Positions 1 to 6,427 of a DNA stretch of 64,000 nucleotides are shown here, in pieces. Both the position numbers and the translations under genes were made by a program. Below the pieces are notes generated by a model. It ran no database searches. It saw nothing but the letters and a program-made list of their open reading frames with translations, and had not been told where the DNA came from. How positions within the stretch are numbered: position 1 is the first letter of the stretch; each line of letters opens with the position of its first letter. This DNA comes from Sphingobacterium puteale (lineage in GTDB: Bacteria; Bacteroidota; Bacteroidia; Sphingobacteriales; Sphingobacteriaceae): contig NZ_RBWS01000006.1 in assembly GCF_003627955.1 (NCBI RefSeq), positions 1-64,000 of the forward strand, written 5' to 3'.

Positions 1-2
1 TC

Positions 3-74
3 TTTGGCATCCATACAGCAAATGCGGTGCGGATGATCCCCAAGATGCAGGGCCAGCAGGAAAAAGCGGCTTAA
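3..74 (+). CDS. C-terminal end of an unidentified gene (partial)
   Basis: An open frame enters from the left edge and stops at TAA 72-74. The last 23 residues are visible, ending in MQGQQEKAA. It is too short to assign to a family, and no start is visible. Support is limited to the open frame and a bidirectional hairpin about 130 bases downstream that could end its transcript. Confidence 0.3.
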   Translation, partial: FGIHTANAVRMIPKMQGQQEKAA

Positions 75-206
75 AAGATCACAGAAAATAGGTGGAAGAA
101 CGGGTGTTCAGGGGACAGCTATGCCCAAAAAAACGAAAAAGCAGCTTTTTGGCAATGGGGTGCTTAAACCAGCGGAAAAATCTTACAAAGATCGGGATAA
201 CAGAAC

Positions 207-247
207 AAAAAATGGTGACCGAAATTATTCTGACCACCATTTTTTAT
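207..247. terminator. Bidirectional hairpin terminator
   Basis: Perfect 11-bp stem (AAAAAATGGTG at 207-217 with CACCATTTTTT at 235-245) and a 17-base loop, with T-runs on both strands. It lies between the rightward partial gene and the leftward haem oxygenase/small membrane peptide genes and could serve both. The rest of 75-298 shows no convincing gene. Confidence 0.6.
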
Positions 248-298
248 AACATTTACTGAATATCCCGATTGAATGAGGAGACTGGTTCTGTTTAAAAG

Positions 299-445
299 TT
301 AAGTAAAATCGCTACAGGACTTAGCGGCGAAAAAAAATACCGCAAGCCAAACAAGTCCTTTCGCCAGGAAGAAGATGAAGGCCCCCATGCCGGCCCGCTT
401 CAACCATTTTGATTTATTGTCCTTATTATTGTCTTTTTGCTCCAT
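299..445 (-). CDS. Small membrane protein, 48 aa
   Basis: The short product has a charged N-terminus (MEQKDNNKDNKSKWLKR) followed by one hydrophobic segment (about residues 20-40), giving a predicted single-pass inner-membrane peptide. The frame extends upstream to 535 but would then overlap the haem oxygenase gene, so the ATG at 445 is preferred; it lies 28 bases after the oxygenase stop. It is probably cotranscribed with the oxygenase. I recall similar tiny KxWLKR..GxLxFxxKGL-type peptides in Bacteroidota but know no function for them. Confidence 0.55.
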   Translation of the reverse strand: MEQKDNNKDNKSKWLKRAGMGAFIFFLAKGLVWLAVFFFAAKSCSDFT

Positions 446-473
446 CTGAAGGATTAAACAATACCGCTCCTTT

Positions 474-1037
474 TTAGTTTGCACTGGTAATAGGAGTGAA
501 TACTTCACCAAAGTTATAAAAAGTTTGGTTGGCAATTTCTACCGAACGATCATAAGTTGCAGGATCCGCAGCATATTTATTCAATACAGCGGTAAATCCA
601 GCCCACATCTCACGGCTATTTTCACCATACCCTTCAAAGAAGGAAGTCCCCTTGTTGACGCCATATTTGTTCAGCATCTGTACGATGTAGGGCCCCCCCA
701 TGATCGATCCTTCCAGTACATATAATGACGCAAGAGCTTCCTGTACATTTGTTACCGCTGGAGCTGTTGCTTCCGGAAGGTTGTCGACGTTGCCGCCTAA
801 GGCTTCGATGTCACTTTTAATATAGGATGAGTTGCGGCGCTCTGCAAGATCCGGTAATACTTCGGCTGTGACAAAAGGAGCGATGCTATCTTCCACTGCA
901 CGGAAATAGGCATAGAAACCCTTTAAAACTTCGGCATAATCTGCTTCAGAACGAATATTTTTCAATTGGCGCACGATCGTTCCTTCTACGTTTTGGTGAG
1001 CAGCGTGCGTATGCTCTTTGATATGTTGGCTTAACAT
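474..1037 (-). CDS. Haem oxygenase (biliverdin-producing)
   Basis: This enzyme opens the haem ring to biliverdin, CO and Fe2+ in the cytoplasm and so releases iron from imported haem. The product is about 187 aa, usual for bacterial haem oxygenases. It carries an N-terminal THAAHQNVEG segment in which His14 is the likely proximal haem ligand, and the distal-helix motif LYVLEGSIMGGPYIVQ. The frame could start at 1070, but a Fur-box-like palindrome occupies 1050-1068, and MLSQHIKEHTHAAH at 1037 is the family-like start. It is the leftmost enzyme of the haem locus whose receptor, HmuY-like proteins and ABC importer lie to the right, and it is followed by a small membrane peptide. Family assignment is firm; substrate partners such as reductant are not encoded nearby. 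Confidence 0.9.
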   Translation of the reverse strand: MLSQHIKEHTHAAHQNVEGTIVRQLKNIRSEADYAEVLKGFYAYFRAVEDSIAPFVTAEVLPDLAERRNSSYIKSDIEALGGNVDNLPEATAPAVTNVQEALASLYVLEGSIMGGPYIVQMLNKYGVNKGTSFFEGYGENSREMWAGFTAVLNKYAADPATYDRSVEIANQTFYNFGEVFTPITSAN

Positions 1038-1049
1038 GTTCTTTCTTTT

Positions 1050-1068
1050 ATTTATAACGATTCTATAC
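1050..1068. promoter_or_regulatory. Candidate Fur-type iron box before haem oxygenase
   Basis: ATTTATAAC-G-ATTCTATAC is a 9-1-9 imperfect palindrome. It matches the arms seen before the haem receptor and one hmuY-like gene (ATTCTAAAT) at 7 of 9 positions per arm. It ends 12 bases before the preferred haem oxygenase start. Iron/Fur control is inferred from the palindrome layout and gene content. Confidence 0.45.
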
Positions 1069-1138
1069 AAAGATTCGTATTTATTTCCAATTTTTTATGC
1101 TGTTTTTTGGTTTATCATCTATGAAAAACGATAGGATT

Positions 1139-2134
1139 TTACTCCACGATTTTGATTGGATAGGCATGATATGGTGTTGCCTGCTCATAAAATTGATCGA
1201 GCCGTACACGTATGCTAATGCCATTGCCTAAATCTGAAGTAAGGCCTACCGGCGCATCCTCGGGTATCTGCACTCTAATGGATTTTAAATCGTCAGAAAT
1301 ACCAAGGAAAGTCAAACGCAAGCTGTTGGGATAACCTTCTTCGGTGTATTTTAAATCCACAACGCGAATGTCAGATGCTTTGGTCAAATGCCTTGCGGGC
1401 AGATTGATAATTTCACCTCTTTTGACCTGCCATTCTTTGGTATGGTTAAAATATACGTACGGAAGGGATTGGTCGGCAGGAACGGTTATAAACTTTTTAC
1501 TACTTTTAACCGGGATGCTGAATTTGTTGATTACCTGCGCGTAGTAATCACCGGCAGGAATACCTGAACCATCTTGCTGATCCACATAGAAAGTAGTAAA
1601 TGTATTCGATATGAGTTTATAGCTTTTATTCTGATCGTCGACGAGGTAGAGATCATCGCTTCCATCCAGCGCAAGATTATTCATTCGGATAGAGAAATTG
1701 CTTTGGCCGACAATTGCCGTCACTTGGGTTTCTTCGTCTTGGAAGGAGGGAAGAAGCGCACCATTTGACAGTTTTATGGTATAGGTTTTGAGGGTGCCAT
1801 CCTGGGCTTTAACCTGATATTGCAGTCCATCTTTGAGTGCAATAGCTGTTCCCGAAGCAGGGCTGATACTTGCATTTTTGGAAATGTTGATAATGGGAGC
1901 AACTGTCTCGGGAATAGGCCATTCGGTAGAGCCTGGCCAGGAGACATAGATGGTTTCTCCTTCCACTGCTGCTACAATGGTATCTTTGCCCGCGTTGTAA
2001 GGGATTTTAAAAGAAGTGATTTCTGTGTAAGGTTCCGGAGCAATTTCATACTCTTTTTTGCAAGCCGAGAATAGTGTGATTCCCATGGTCAGCAACATGA
2101 CGGGAATACGGTATAATGTGTTTCTTTTTTTCAT
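1139..2134 (-). CDS. DUF5018-like surface lipoprotein in the haem locus
   Basis: 331 aa with a lipoprotein signal peptide; the lipobox SAC puts the lipidated residue at Cys25, followed by KKEYE, a charged stretch compatible with surface export in Bacteroidota. Residues about 38-125 look like a beta-sandwich domain (ITSFKIP... then DGTLKTYTIKL) shared with the next gene rightward (2218-3021), so the two are distant paralogues. The remainder has a GDYYAQV segment reminiscent of IPT/TIG-like folds and an unassigned C-terminal domain. No catalytic motif is visible. It sits between the second lipoprotein and haem oxygenase on the same strand, about 85 bases from its neighbour, so a role in haem or haemoprotein binding at the surface is plausible but only inferred from context. 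Confidence 0.65.
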   Translation of the reverse strand: MKKRNTLYRIPVMLLTMGITLFSACKKEYEIAPEPYTEITSFKIPYNAGKDTIVAAVEGETIYVSWPGSTEWPIPETVAPIINISKNASISPASGTAIALKDGLQYQVKAQDGTLKTYTIKLSNGALLPSFQDEETQVTAIVGQSNFSIRMNNLALDGSDDLYLVDDQNKSYKLISNTFTTFYVDQQDGSGIPAGDYYAQVINKFSIPVKSSKKFITVPADQSLPYVYFNHTKEWQVKRGEIINLPARHLTKASDIRVVDLKYTEEGYPNSLRLTFLGISDDLKSIRVQIPEDAPVGLTSDLGNGISIRVRLDQFYEQATPYHAYPIKIVE

Positions 2135-2217
2135 GGTTGTGGTGACTTTCTATCGTCAAAAGGCATGTGTAAAGACGAAAAGCAAATGAATTTCATCCAT
2201 AAGCTATTCATGTATAG

Positions 2218-3021
2218 TTAGTTGTCGTAAATAATTCGAATCGGATTTTTTAAGGTTTCCTCACGGCTATAGTAACGTACTTTGACATAGTAATCACCCG
2301 CTGCTGGCACTTTATTGTACTGTAACGAACTGCCGCTTCCTGTCATCCGTCCCTCAATTGAATTTAATGGTAGTTCGATGTAAGAATTGCTAATGCTTGG
2401 CGGAGTGCCCGAAGTTATTTGTTTAAAAAAATATTCTTTCCCATCCTTATCGACCAGACTTGCACGCGCTATAGTTAAATCTATTTCATAATTTCCAATA
2501 AAAGGATAATTGGGTTGGACGGTATTGATATGGATAAAATTAAAGACATAACCGTGTGTCTGATCGTACACAACAGGTGCGTTTGGATCTGAACTAACCT
2601 CTTGCATATGAAGTGCTGGTTGGTCGCTTTTGACAGTTAGCGTATAGGTGGCTGTACTGCCATCCGTAGCGGTAACAGGGTATTGAATGGTACGCCCTTT
2701 GGTAAAATAATCGACCATATTAGTGATCAGTGTATCTGAACCCTGTTTTAGGGTAGCGCCCGTGGCGACTTTTATTTCGGGTTCTAAACTGGTCATATAA
2801 AGTCCCTCTGGTAGGGTGACGGTAATGGTCTTGGTCTCGTTGTCTATGGCGCCGATGATTTCTTTGCTGGTGTTGACAATCTTAAAGCTGCTGATCCGGG
2901 CCATGCTCTCCGGCTCGTAGGGCTGGATTTCTGTTTTGGTACAGGAACTTAAATATAAGCTGCTCAATAAAAGGCCTATAGCGATCTTAAATTTTTGGAT
3001 GGTTAATAACTGATTTTTCAT
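2218..3021 (-). CDS. DUF5018-like surface lipoprotein, paralogue of 1139-2134
   Basis: About 267 aa from the ATG at 3021; ten further upstream codons are open but lack signal-peptide character. The signal peptide ends in the lipobox LSSC (Cys27). Residues about 40-145 repeat the ISSFKI ... DGSTATYTLTV pattern of the neighbouring lipoprotein. The C-terminal half ends with AGDYYVKVRYYSREE, again similar to its neighbour. It is leftward, in line with the hmuY-like genes. I do not recognise a specific function; a surface-exposed binding protein accessory to haem capture is the contextual guess. Confidence 0.65.
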   Translation of the reverse strand: MKNQLLTIQKFKIAIGLLLSSLYLSSCTKTEIQPYEPESMARISSFKIVNTSKEIIGAIDNETKTITVTLPEGLYMTSLEPEIKVATGATLKQGSDTLITNMVDYFTKGRTIQYPVTATDGSTATYTLTVKSDQPALHMQEVSSDPNAPVVYDQTHGYVFNFIHINTVQPNYPFIGNYEIDLTIARASLVDKDGKEYFFKQITSGTPPSISNSYIELPLNSIEGRMTGSGSSLQYNKVPAAGDYYVKVRYYSREETLKNPIRIIYDN

Positions 3022-3110
3022 TTTAGTTGGGAAAATAACCGGTACCAGCAAGGCCGGTACCGGAATTAAAATTTACAATTCTTATTAAAAAATAAGGGTA
3101 TTAAGGCCTA

Positions 3111-3818
3111 TTATAGTTTCTTATAATCGAAACTCATAAAAGGAAAGTTTGTCGCTGCGTAACTTGCATTTGGAGTTTCGTCCTTATAAACACTATTTAA
3201 ACGCAATTTCCATTTATCTCCGGTTGTCTTGTTTTCTAAAATATACGTTCTAGGCCCATAGCTGCTCATAATGTGGTTGCTAAGATTATAGATGTACCAT
3301 CCAGTACTACTCGAGTTGCCGATTCCATTCAGACTATTGGAGCCTGCAACACCATTTGAAATTAATGTTGCTGAAGTACTCGCAGAGACTGATTCAAAAG
3401 CTGTATTGACGTAATAGAGGTCGTATTTTGAAGTATTTACAGTCAAACTCGCATTAGCTGTACCACTAAATTGAAAATCATAGCTAGTGGATGTACCGCC
3501 ATCATTGGTGATCAAGTTGTAGTAATAGGTGCTTGCTGGGTTTTTCCATTGCGTTGTATCCACTAAATCAGGTACAGTGCCTTGGTGGAAATTGCGTGCA
3601 CCATAAGTGCCAGTAGCAATGGTTTTTAAATATCCTTTTGTGCCTGTTGCGGTAAAGTTTACTGTACCACCAATTGTTGGTGAAGGTGTGACAGCGCGTT
3701 TGCTAATTGATTGCTCTTCTACATTAGGTGCAAGTGAATTGTCTTTGCTACATGATGTTGTCATGCCAATCGCGGCAAGACCTAAGGCAATTGATAAAGT
3801 TGTGAATCTGATTTTCAT
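3111..3818 (-). CDS. HmuY-family lipoprotein (paralogue D)
   Basis: 235 aa, lipoprotein signal with TTSC (Cys23) followed by SKDN. HmuY proteins are surface haemophores that pass haem to a TonB receptor. Family marks are a YYYNLITNDGG strand, the WYIYNLSNHIM block, the following PRTYILE strand and a C-terminal FMSFDYKKL strand. The His-Ile-Met in the W-Y block recurs in paralogue A (5605-6360) and is a candidate haem-ligand site; this is inference by analogy with His or Met ligands in known HmuY-like proteins. It lacks the WDIAF motif and has YDFQF instead. This is the last of four HmuY-like genes in a row. Confidence 0.75.
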   Translation of the reverse strand: MKIRFTTLSIALGLAAIGMTTSCSKDNSLAPNVEEQSISKRAVTPSPTIGGTVNFTATGTKGYLKTIATGTYGARNFHQGTVPDLVDTTQWKNPASTYYYNLITNDGGTSTSYDFQFSGTANASLTVNTSKYDLYYVNTAFESVSASTSATLISNGVAGSNSLNGIGNSSSTGWYIYNLSNHIMSSYGPRTYILENKTTGDKWKLRLNSVYKDETPNASYAATNFPFMSFDYKKL

Positions 3819-3942
3819 TTCTTTTTCGTAATTTTGCCACTTCTACAGTGGGCTAGTTAATAAATATATGTTAATTAGTCAATTTGTTACCGGATGTACC
3901 TCGACCGTATATCCGGTTTTTTTTGAATAAGAATTGTACTAT

Positions 3943-4737
3943 CTAAGGTTTTATCTCAAATTTTTTGCTGCCTTTTGGCACAAGGACATAATCAAAGGAG
4001 ATAAATACGTGGGGAGAACTTTTGAACCATTCTTCAGGCTTATACAGGCCTTTGTACATGGAAACCGGTTTAATCTTTGCATAGTTTCCTTTTGCAGTCC
4101 GGACAATTAACGTCCTAGGTTTGACGACTTTTCCATTGAGTAGTCTCAGCTCATTTCCTAGCGCATAAGCAACATGTTCAGTTTCTTTGTTTGGTGTATG
4201 TTGCTTAACTAAGGTTCCAAAAAAATCGTATAAACACCAACCAACCCCATTTCCTTCGTCACCATTTTGATCCATACCGATCGCATCACCAATAAGTTTA
4301 AACTCTGAATCAGCTGGGATTTCGGTCACTTCATCAAATGCTTTCTCGACAATCAGGATACCACCGGTTGCGTTGTTGCCATATCCGAAATTTGTGTTAT
4401 TGGACCCATTGTTTCCAGACACATGGCTATTGAAGATATTGCTAAAGGCAACGTCCCAATTCCGTGTCTGGCGATGTGTCTCCGGTATAGGTTTATTTGT
4501 CTCTAAGCTATAATAGACGGTAGGGGCAGCGTTCTGTCCATCGTTTTTATCCGTAGCGGCAAAATCGCGTACGGTAATCAATTTATTGTAAAGGCTTGTA
4601 TTGCTTTCTTCTTCTTTGGGTGGTTCAACAACAGGTTCTGTTGCTGGATCCGATTTGCTACAAGCGGTATTGATTGCTAGACCAATGCAGAGCAATGCAA
4701 TATACTTTGTTCTGGTGAGCTGTCTTGATATATTCAT
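3943..4737 (-). CDS. HmuY-family lipoprotein (paralogue C)
   Basis: 264 aa with lipobox NTAC (Cys26) followed by SKSD, then a Glu/Pro-rich linker. The NWDVAF motif, a VGWCLYDF block, KPRTLIVRTAKGNYAKI and a C-terminal HVFISFDYVL strand identify a HmuY-like beta-rich domain. The W-Y block lacks the HIM sequence of paralogues A and D; histidines in KQHTPNKETEHV are alternatives, so ligand chemistry may differ. A Fur-box-like palindrome lies 20 bases upstream, so this gene probably starts its own iron-regulated transcript covering paralogue D and perhaps the two lipoproteins after it. Confidence 0.75.
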   Translation of the reverse strand: MNISRQLTRTKYIALLCIGLAINTACSKSDPATEPVVEPPKEEESNTSLYNKLITVRDFAATDKNDGQNAAPTVYYSLETNKPIPETHRQTRNWDVAFSNIFNSHVSGNNGSNNTNFGYGNNATGGILIVEKAFDEVTEIPADSEFKLIGDAIGMDQNGDEGNGVGWCLYDFFGTLVKQHTPNKETEHVAYALGNELRLLNGKVVKPRTLIVRTAKGNYAKIKPVSMYKGLYKPEEWFKSSPHVFISFDYVLVPKGSKKFEIKP

Positions 4738-4756
4738 CTGTTATGTATCTGTTTTT

Positions 4757-4775
4757 ATTTAAAATCATTCTAAAT
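4757..4775. promoter_or_regulatory. Candidate Fur-type iron box before hmuY-like gene C
   Basis: ATTTAAAAT-C-ATTCTAAAT is a 9-1-9 palindrome with a single mismatched pair. Its right half is identical to that at 8818-8826 before the haem receptor. It lies 20 bases upstream of the leftward hmuY-like gene start. Fur (or a Fur-like repressor) as the ligand is inferred. Confidence 0.6.
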
Positions 4776-4901
4776 AATAGTAAAGGTAAAGAGTTTAGCC
4801 TATTACTTGTGTATGAAAAATGATATTTTATATATTAATTTTGGTTTTAGCTGATTAGCAATAAACAGGCAATAGGAAGATTTTCCCTGTTGCCCATTGT
4901 C

Positions 4902-5576
4902 TTATTTGAATTCTTGGTAATCGATGGAATAGAAGACGAAATTATTTGCGTCTTCATTAGCCTTTTCATTTTCGTAGATACTATTCATCTTTAGTTTAAA
5001 AAATGGCTTCCCGTGTTTTGAAATAATAAGTGTTCTATTTTCCTGTGCAGTTACTAGGTGATTGTTATCGCCGTCATAATTGCACCAACCGGATTCAGAA
5101 CGAACACTTTCTTGTCCTCCAAATTTCATTTTGTAGATAGCACTGCTGTTCGAACTGATCGCTGTAAAGTTGTCTGTTGCAACGACATCATTGAATGCTT
5201 TATCAATATAAGATAAGGTGTATCCATTCTCTGTGTTTGCGGTTAGTGTTACTTTTGTGTCGCCAGATAGGCTAATCATATTTGTTTTGATATCTGTTCC
5301 ATCATTTTCACTGAAATTGTAATAATATATTTTAGCGGCTTCAGCTGTCGGTTTTCCATCTTCACTACGTGCGAATTGTTTAAAGTTTTTCAGCGAAAAA
5401 ATGTCGTTTTTAACAGCTAGTTCCCCTTGAGTAAAATCAGTTTTTGAATTGCTTTTTAGATCTTTGATAACTTTCGGAGTTTCAACTTGTATTGTATTAT
5501 TATCATCCTTGCTACAAGAAGTAAAACCCAAACTCAATGCACATACAAGTGCTGCTGTTGTAAATAATTTGTTCAT
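4902..5576 (-). CDS. HmuY-family lipoprotein (paralogue B)
   Basis: 224 aa, signal peptide ending FTSC (Cys21) followed by SKDDNN, a clear surface-export-type sequence. The domain shows an AAKIYYYNFSENDGT strand, GWCNYDGDNNHLV (W-Y block with a following His), NRTLIISKHGKPFFKLKM and a C-terminal FVFYSIDYQEF strand. This pattern is shared with paralogue D more than with A or C. The WDIAF motif is missing. The spacing of 28 bases from paralogue A suggests cotranscription with the receptor and A. Haem or porphyrin binding is inferred from family and context. Confidence 0.72.
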   Translation of the reverse strand: MNKLFTTAALVCALSLGFTSCSKDDNNTIQVETPKVIKDLKSNSKTDFTQGELAVKNDIFSLKNFKQFARSEDGKPTAEAAKIYYYNFSENDGTDIKTNMISLSGDTKVTLTANTENGYTLSYIDKAFNDVVATDNFTAISSNSSAIYKMKFGGQESVRSESGWCNYDGDNNHLVTAQENRTLIISKHGKPFFKLKMNSIYENEKANEDANNFVFYSIDYQEFK

Positions 5577-5604
5577 CTTTAATTTAATTGTGTAATTTTC
5601 CTTA

Positions 5605-6360
5605 TTATAATGTGTTTGTATTTAAGTTTTTGCTACCGTCTTCCTGTACGTAATATTTAAATGTGTAGTAGGGGGCAGGCCAGTTCATATTGGTCACTGC
5701 TGACGGATTTCCCTTATAGGCATTGATCAATTGTAATTTGGCATATTTACCATCAGGCAGGCGAATGGCATAGGTTCGGTTGGGTAAAGCCTGCATAATA
5801 TGCGTGCTCAGGCTATACTGAAACCAGCCGAGCGATTCGGAATTGGATGCCCAGCCAATTTTACCGGTTCCGCTCTTGTTAAATTCCTCGTCTGACGGAG
5901 CGACCGTAAGGCTTTGGTAGGACTGTTTCAGGAGCATCACGGCCGTATTGTTGGCTTCACCCTGATAACCGGGATTAAACTCATCCATAGCATTGTTAAC
6001 GAACACCTCGGAATTATATGGACCTGTAAATGCGATATCCCAGTCCTTTGTCTTCAACCATTGAATGGAATCGGCCTTTGTCTTGATCCAGATCTGCTTT
6101 TTATCTTTAAAGCGAAATAGAAAGGTGTAGAATGGCCGTTTTTCCTTGCCCTCGGCTCCGTCCCCCATGGCAGCGTCGGTATCGCCCGCCAGATCTTTAA
6201 TCACGATGCTTTTGCCATCTTCCAATCCAATCGTATAGTCTTTGTCCTTTCCACAGGATAGGAGCATAAGCGCCAGAAAACCTGAAAAAATACAGCGTCC
6301 AAGCTTATGAAAAGAAAGCCATATGCTACATTCTGCTATAATGATGTTAATTGTTCTCAT
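5605..6360 (-). CDS. HmuY-family lipoprotein (paralogue A)
   Basis: 251 aa with an unusually long N-region before the hydrophobic segment; lipobox LLSC puts lipidation at Cys36, followed by GKDKD. It is the most canonical HmuY of the set: KDWDIAFTGPYN, then LGWFQYSLSTHIM, NRTYAIRLPDGKYAKLQL and a C-terminal YYTFKYYVQ strand. The candidate haem-ligand region is the HIM triplet in the W-Y block. It directly follows the TonB receptor gene; the 61-base gap contains a heptamer tandem repeat. The pair matches the hmuR-hmuY arrangement known from Porphyromonas. Confidence 0.82.
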   Translation of the reverse strand: MRTINIIIAECSIWLSFHKLGRCIFSGFLALMLLSCGKDKDYTIGLEDGKSIVIKDLAGDTDAAMGDGAEGKEKRPFYTFLFRFKDKKQIWIKTKADSIQWLKTKDWDIAFTGPYNSEVFVNNAMDEFNPGYQGEANNTAVMLLKQSYQSLTVAPSDEEFNKSGTGKIGWASNSESLGWFQYSLSTHIMQALPNRTYAIRLPDGKYAKLQLINAYKGNPSAVTNMNWPAPYYTFKYYVQEDGSKNLNTNTL

Positions 6361-6394
6361 TGTTTTTCTACTTTATGATACTTGTCATTAACTT

Positions 6395-6427
6395 TAATCT
6401 CTAATCTCTAATCTCTAATCTCTAATC
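6395..6427. repeat. Heptamer tandem repeat (TAATCTC, 4.7 copies)
   Basis: Four perfect TAATCTC units start at 6395, followed by a partial fifth (TAATC). On the transcribed strand it reads GAGATTA repeated. The block overlaps the receptor stop codon (6422-6424) and ends 35 bases before the start of the next hmuY-like gene. A copy change would alter the spacing between the receptor stop and the hmuY start without shifting either reading frame, except within the last receptor codon. Confidence 0.85.

Noticed and set aside
121..249. 42-codon rightward open frame starting MPKKTKKQLF
   Set aside because: It covers the bidirectional terminator hairpin and has no family features.
6395..6427. Possible CRISPR-like array
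   Set aside because: Units are 7 bases and contiguous without spacers, so this is a simple tandem repeat.
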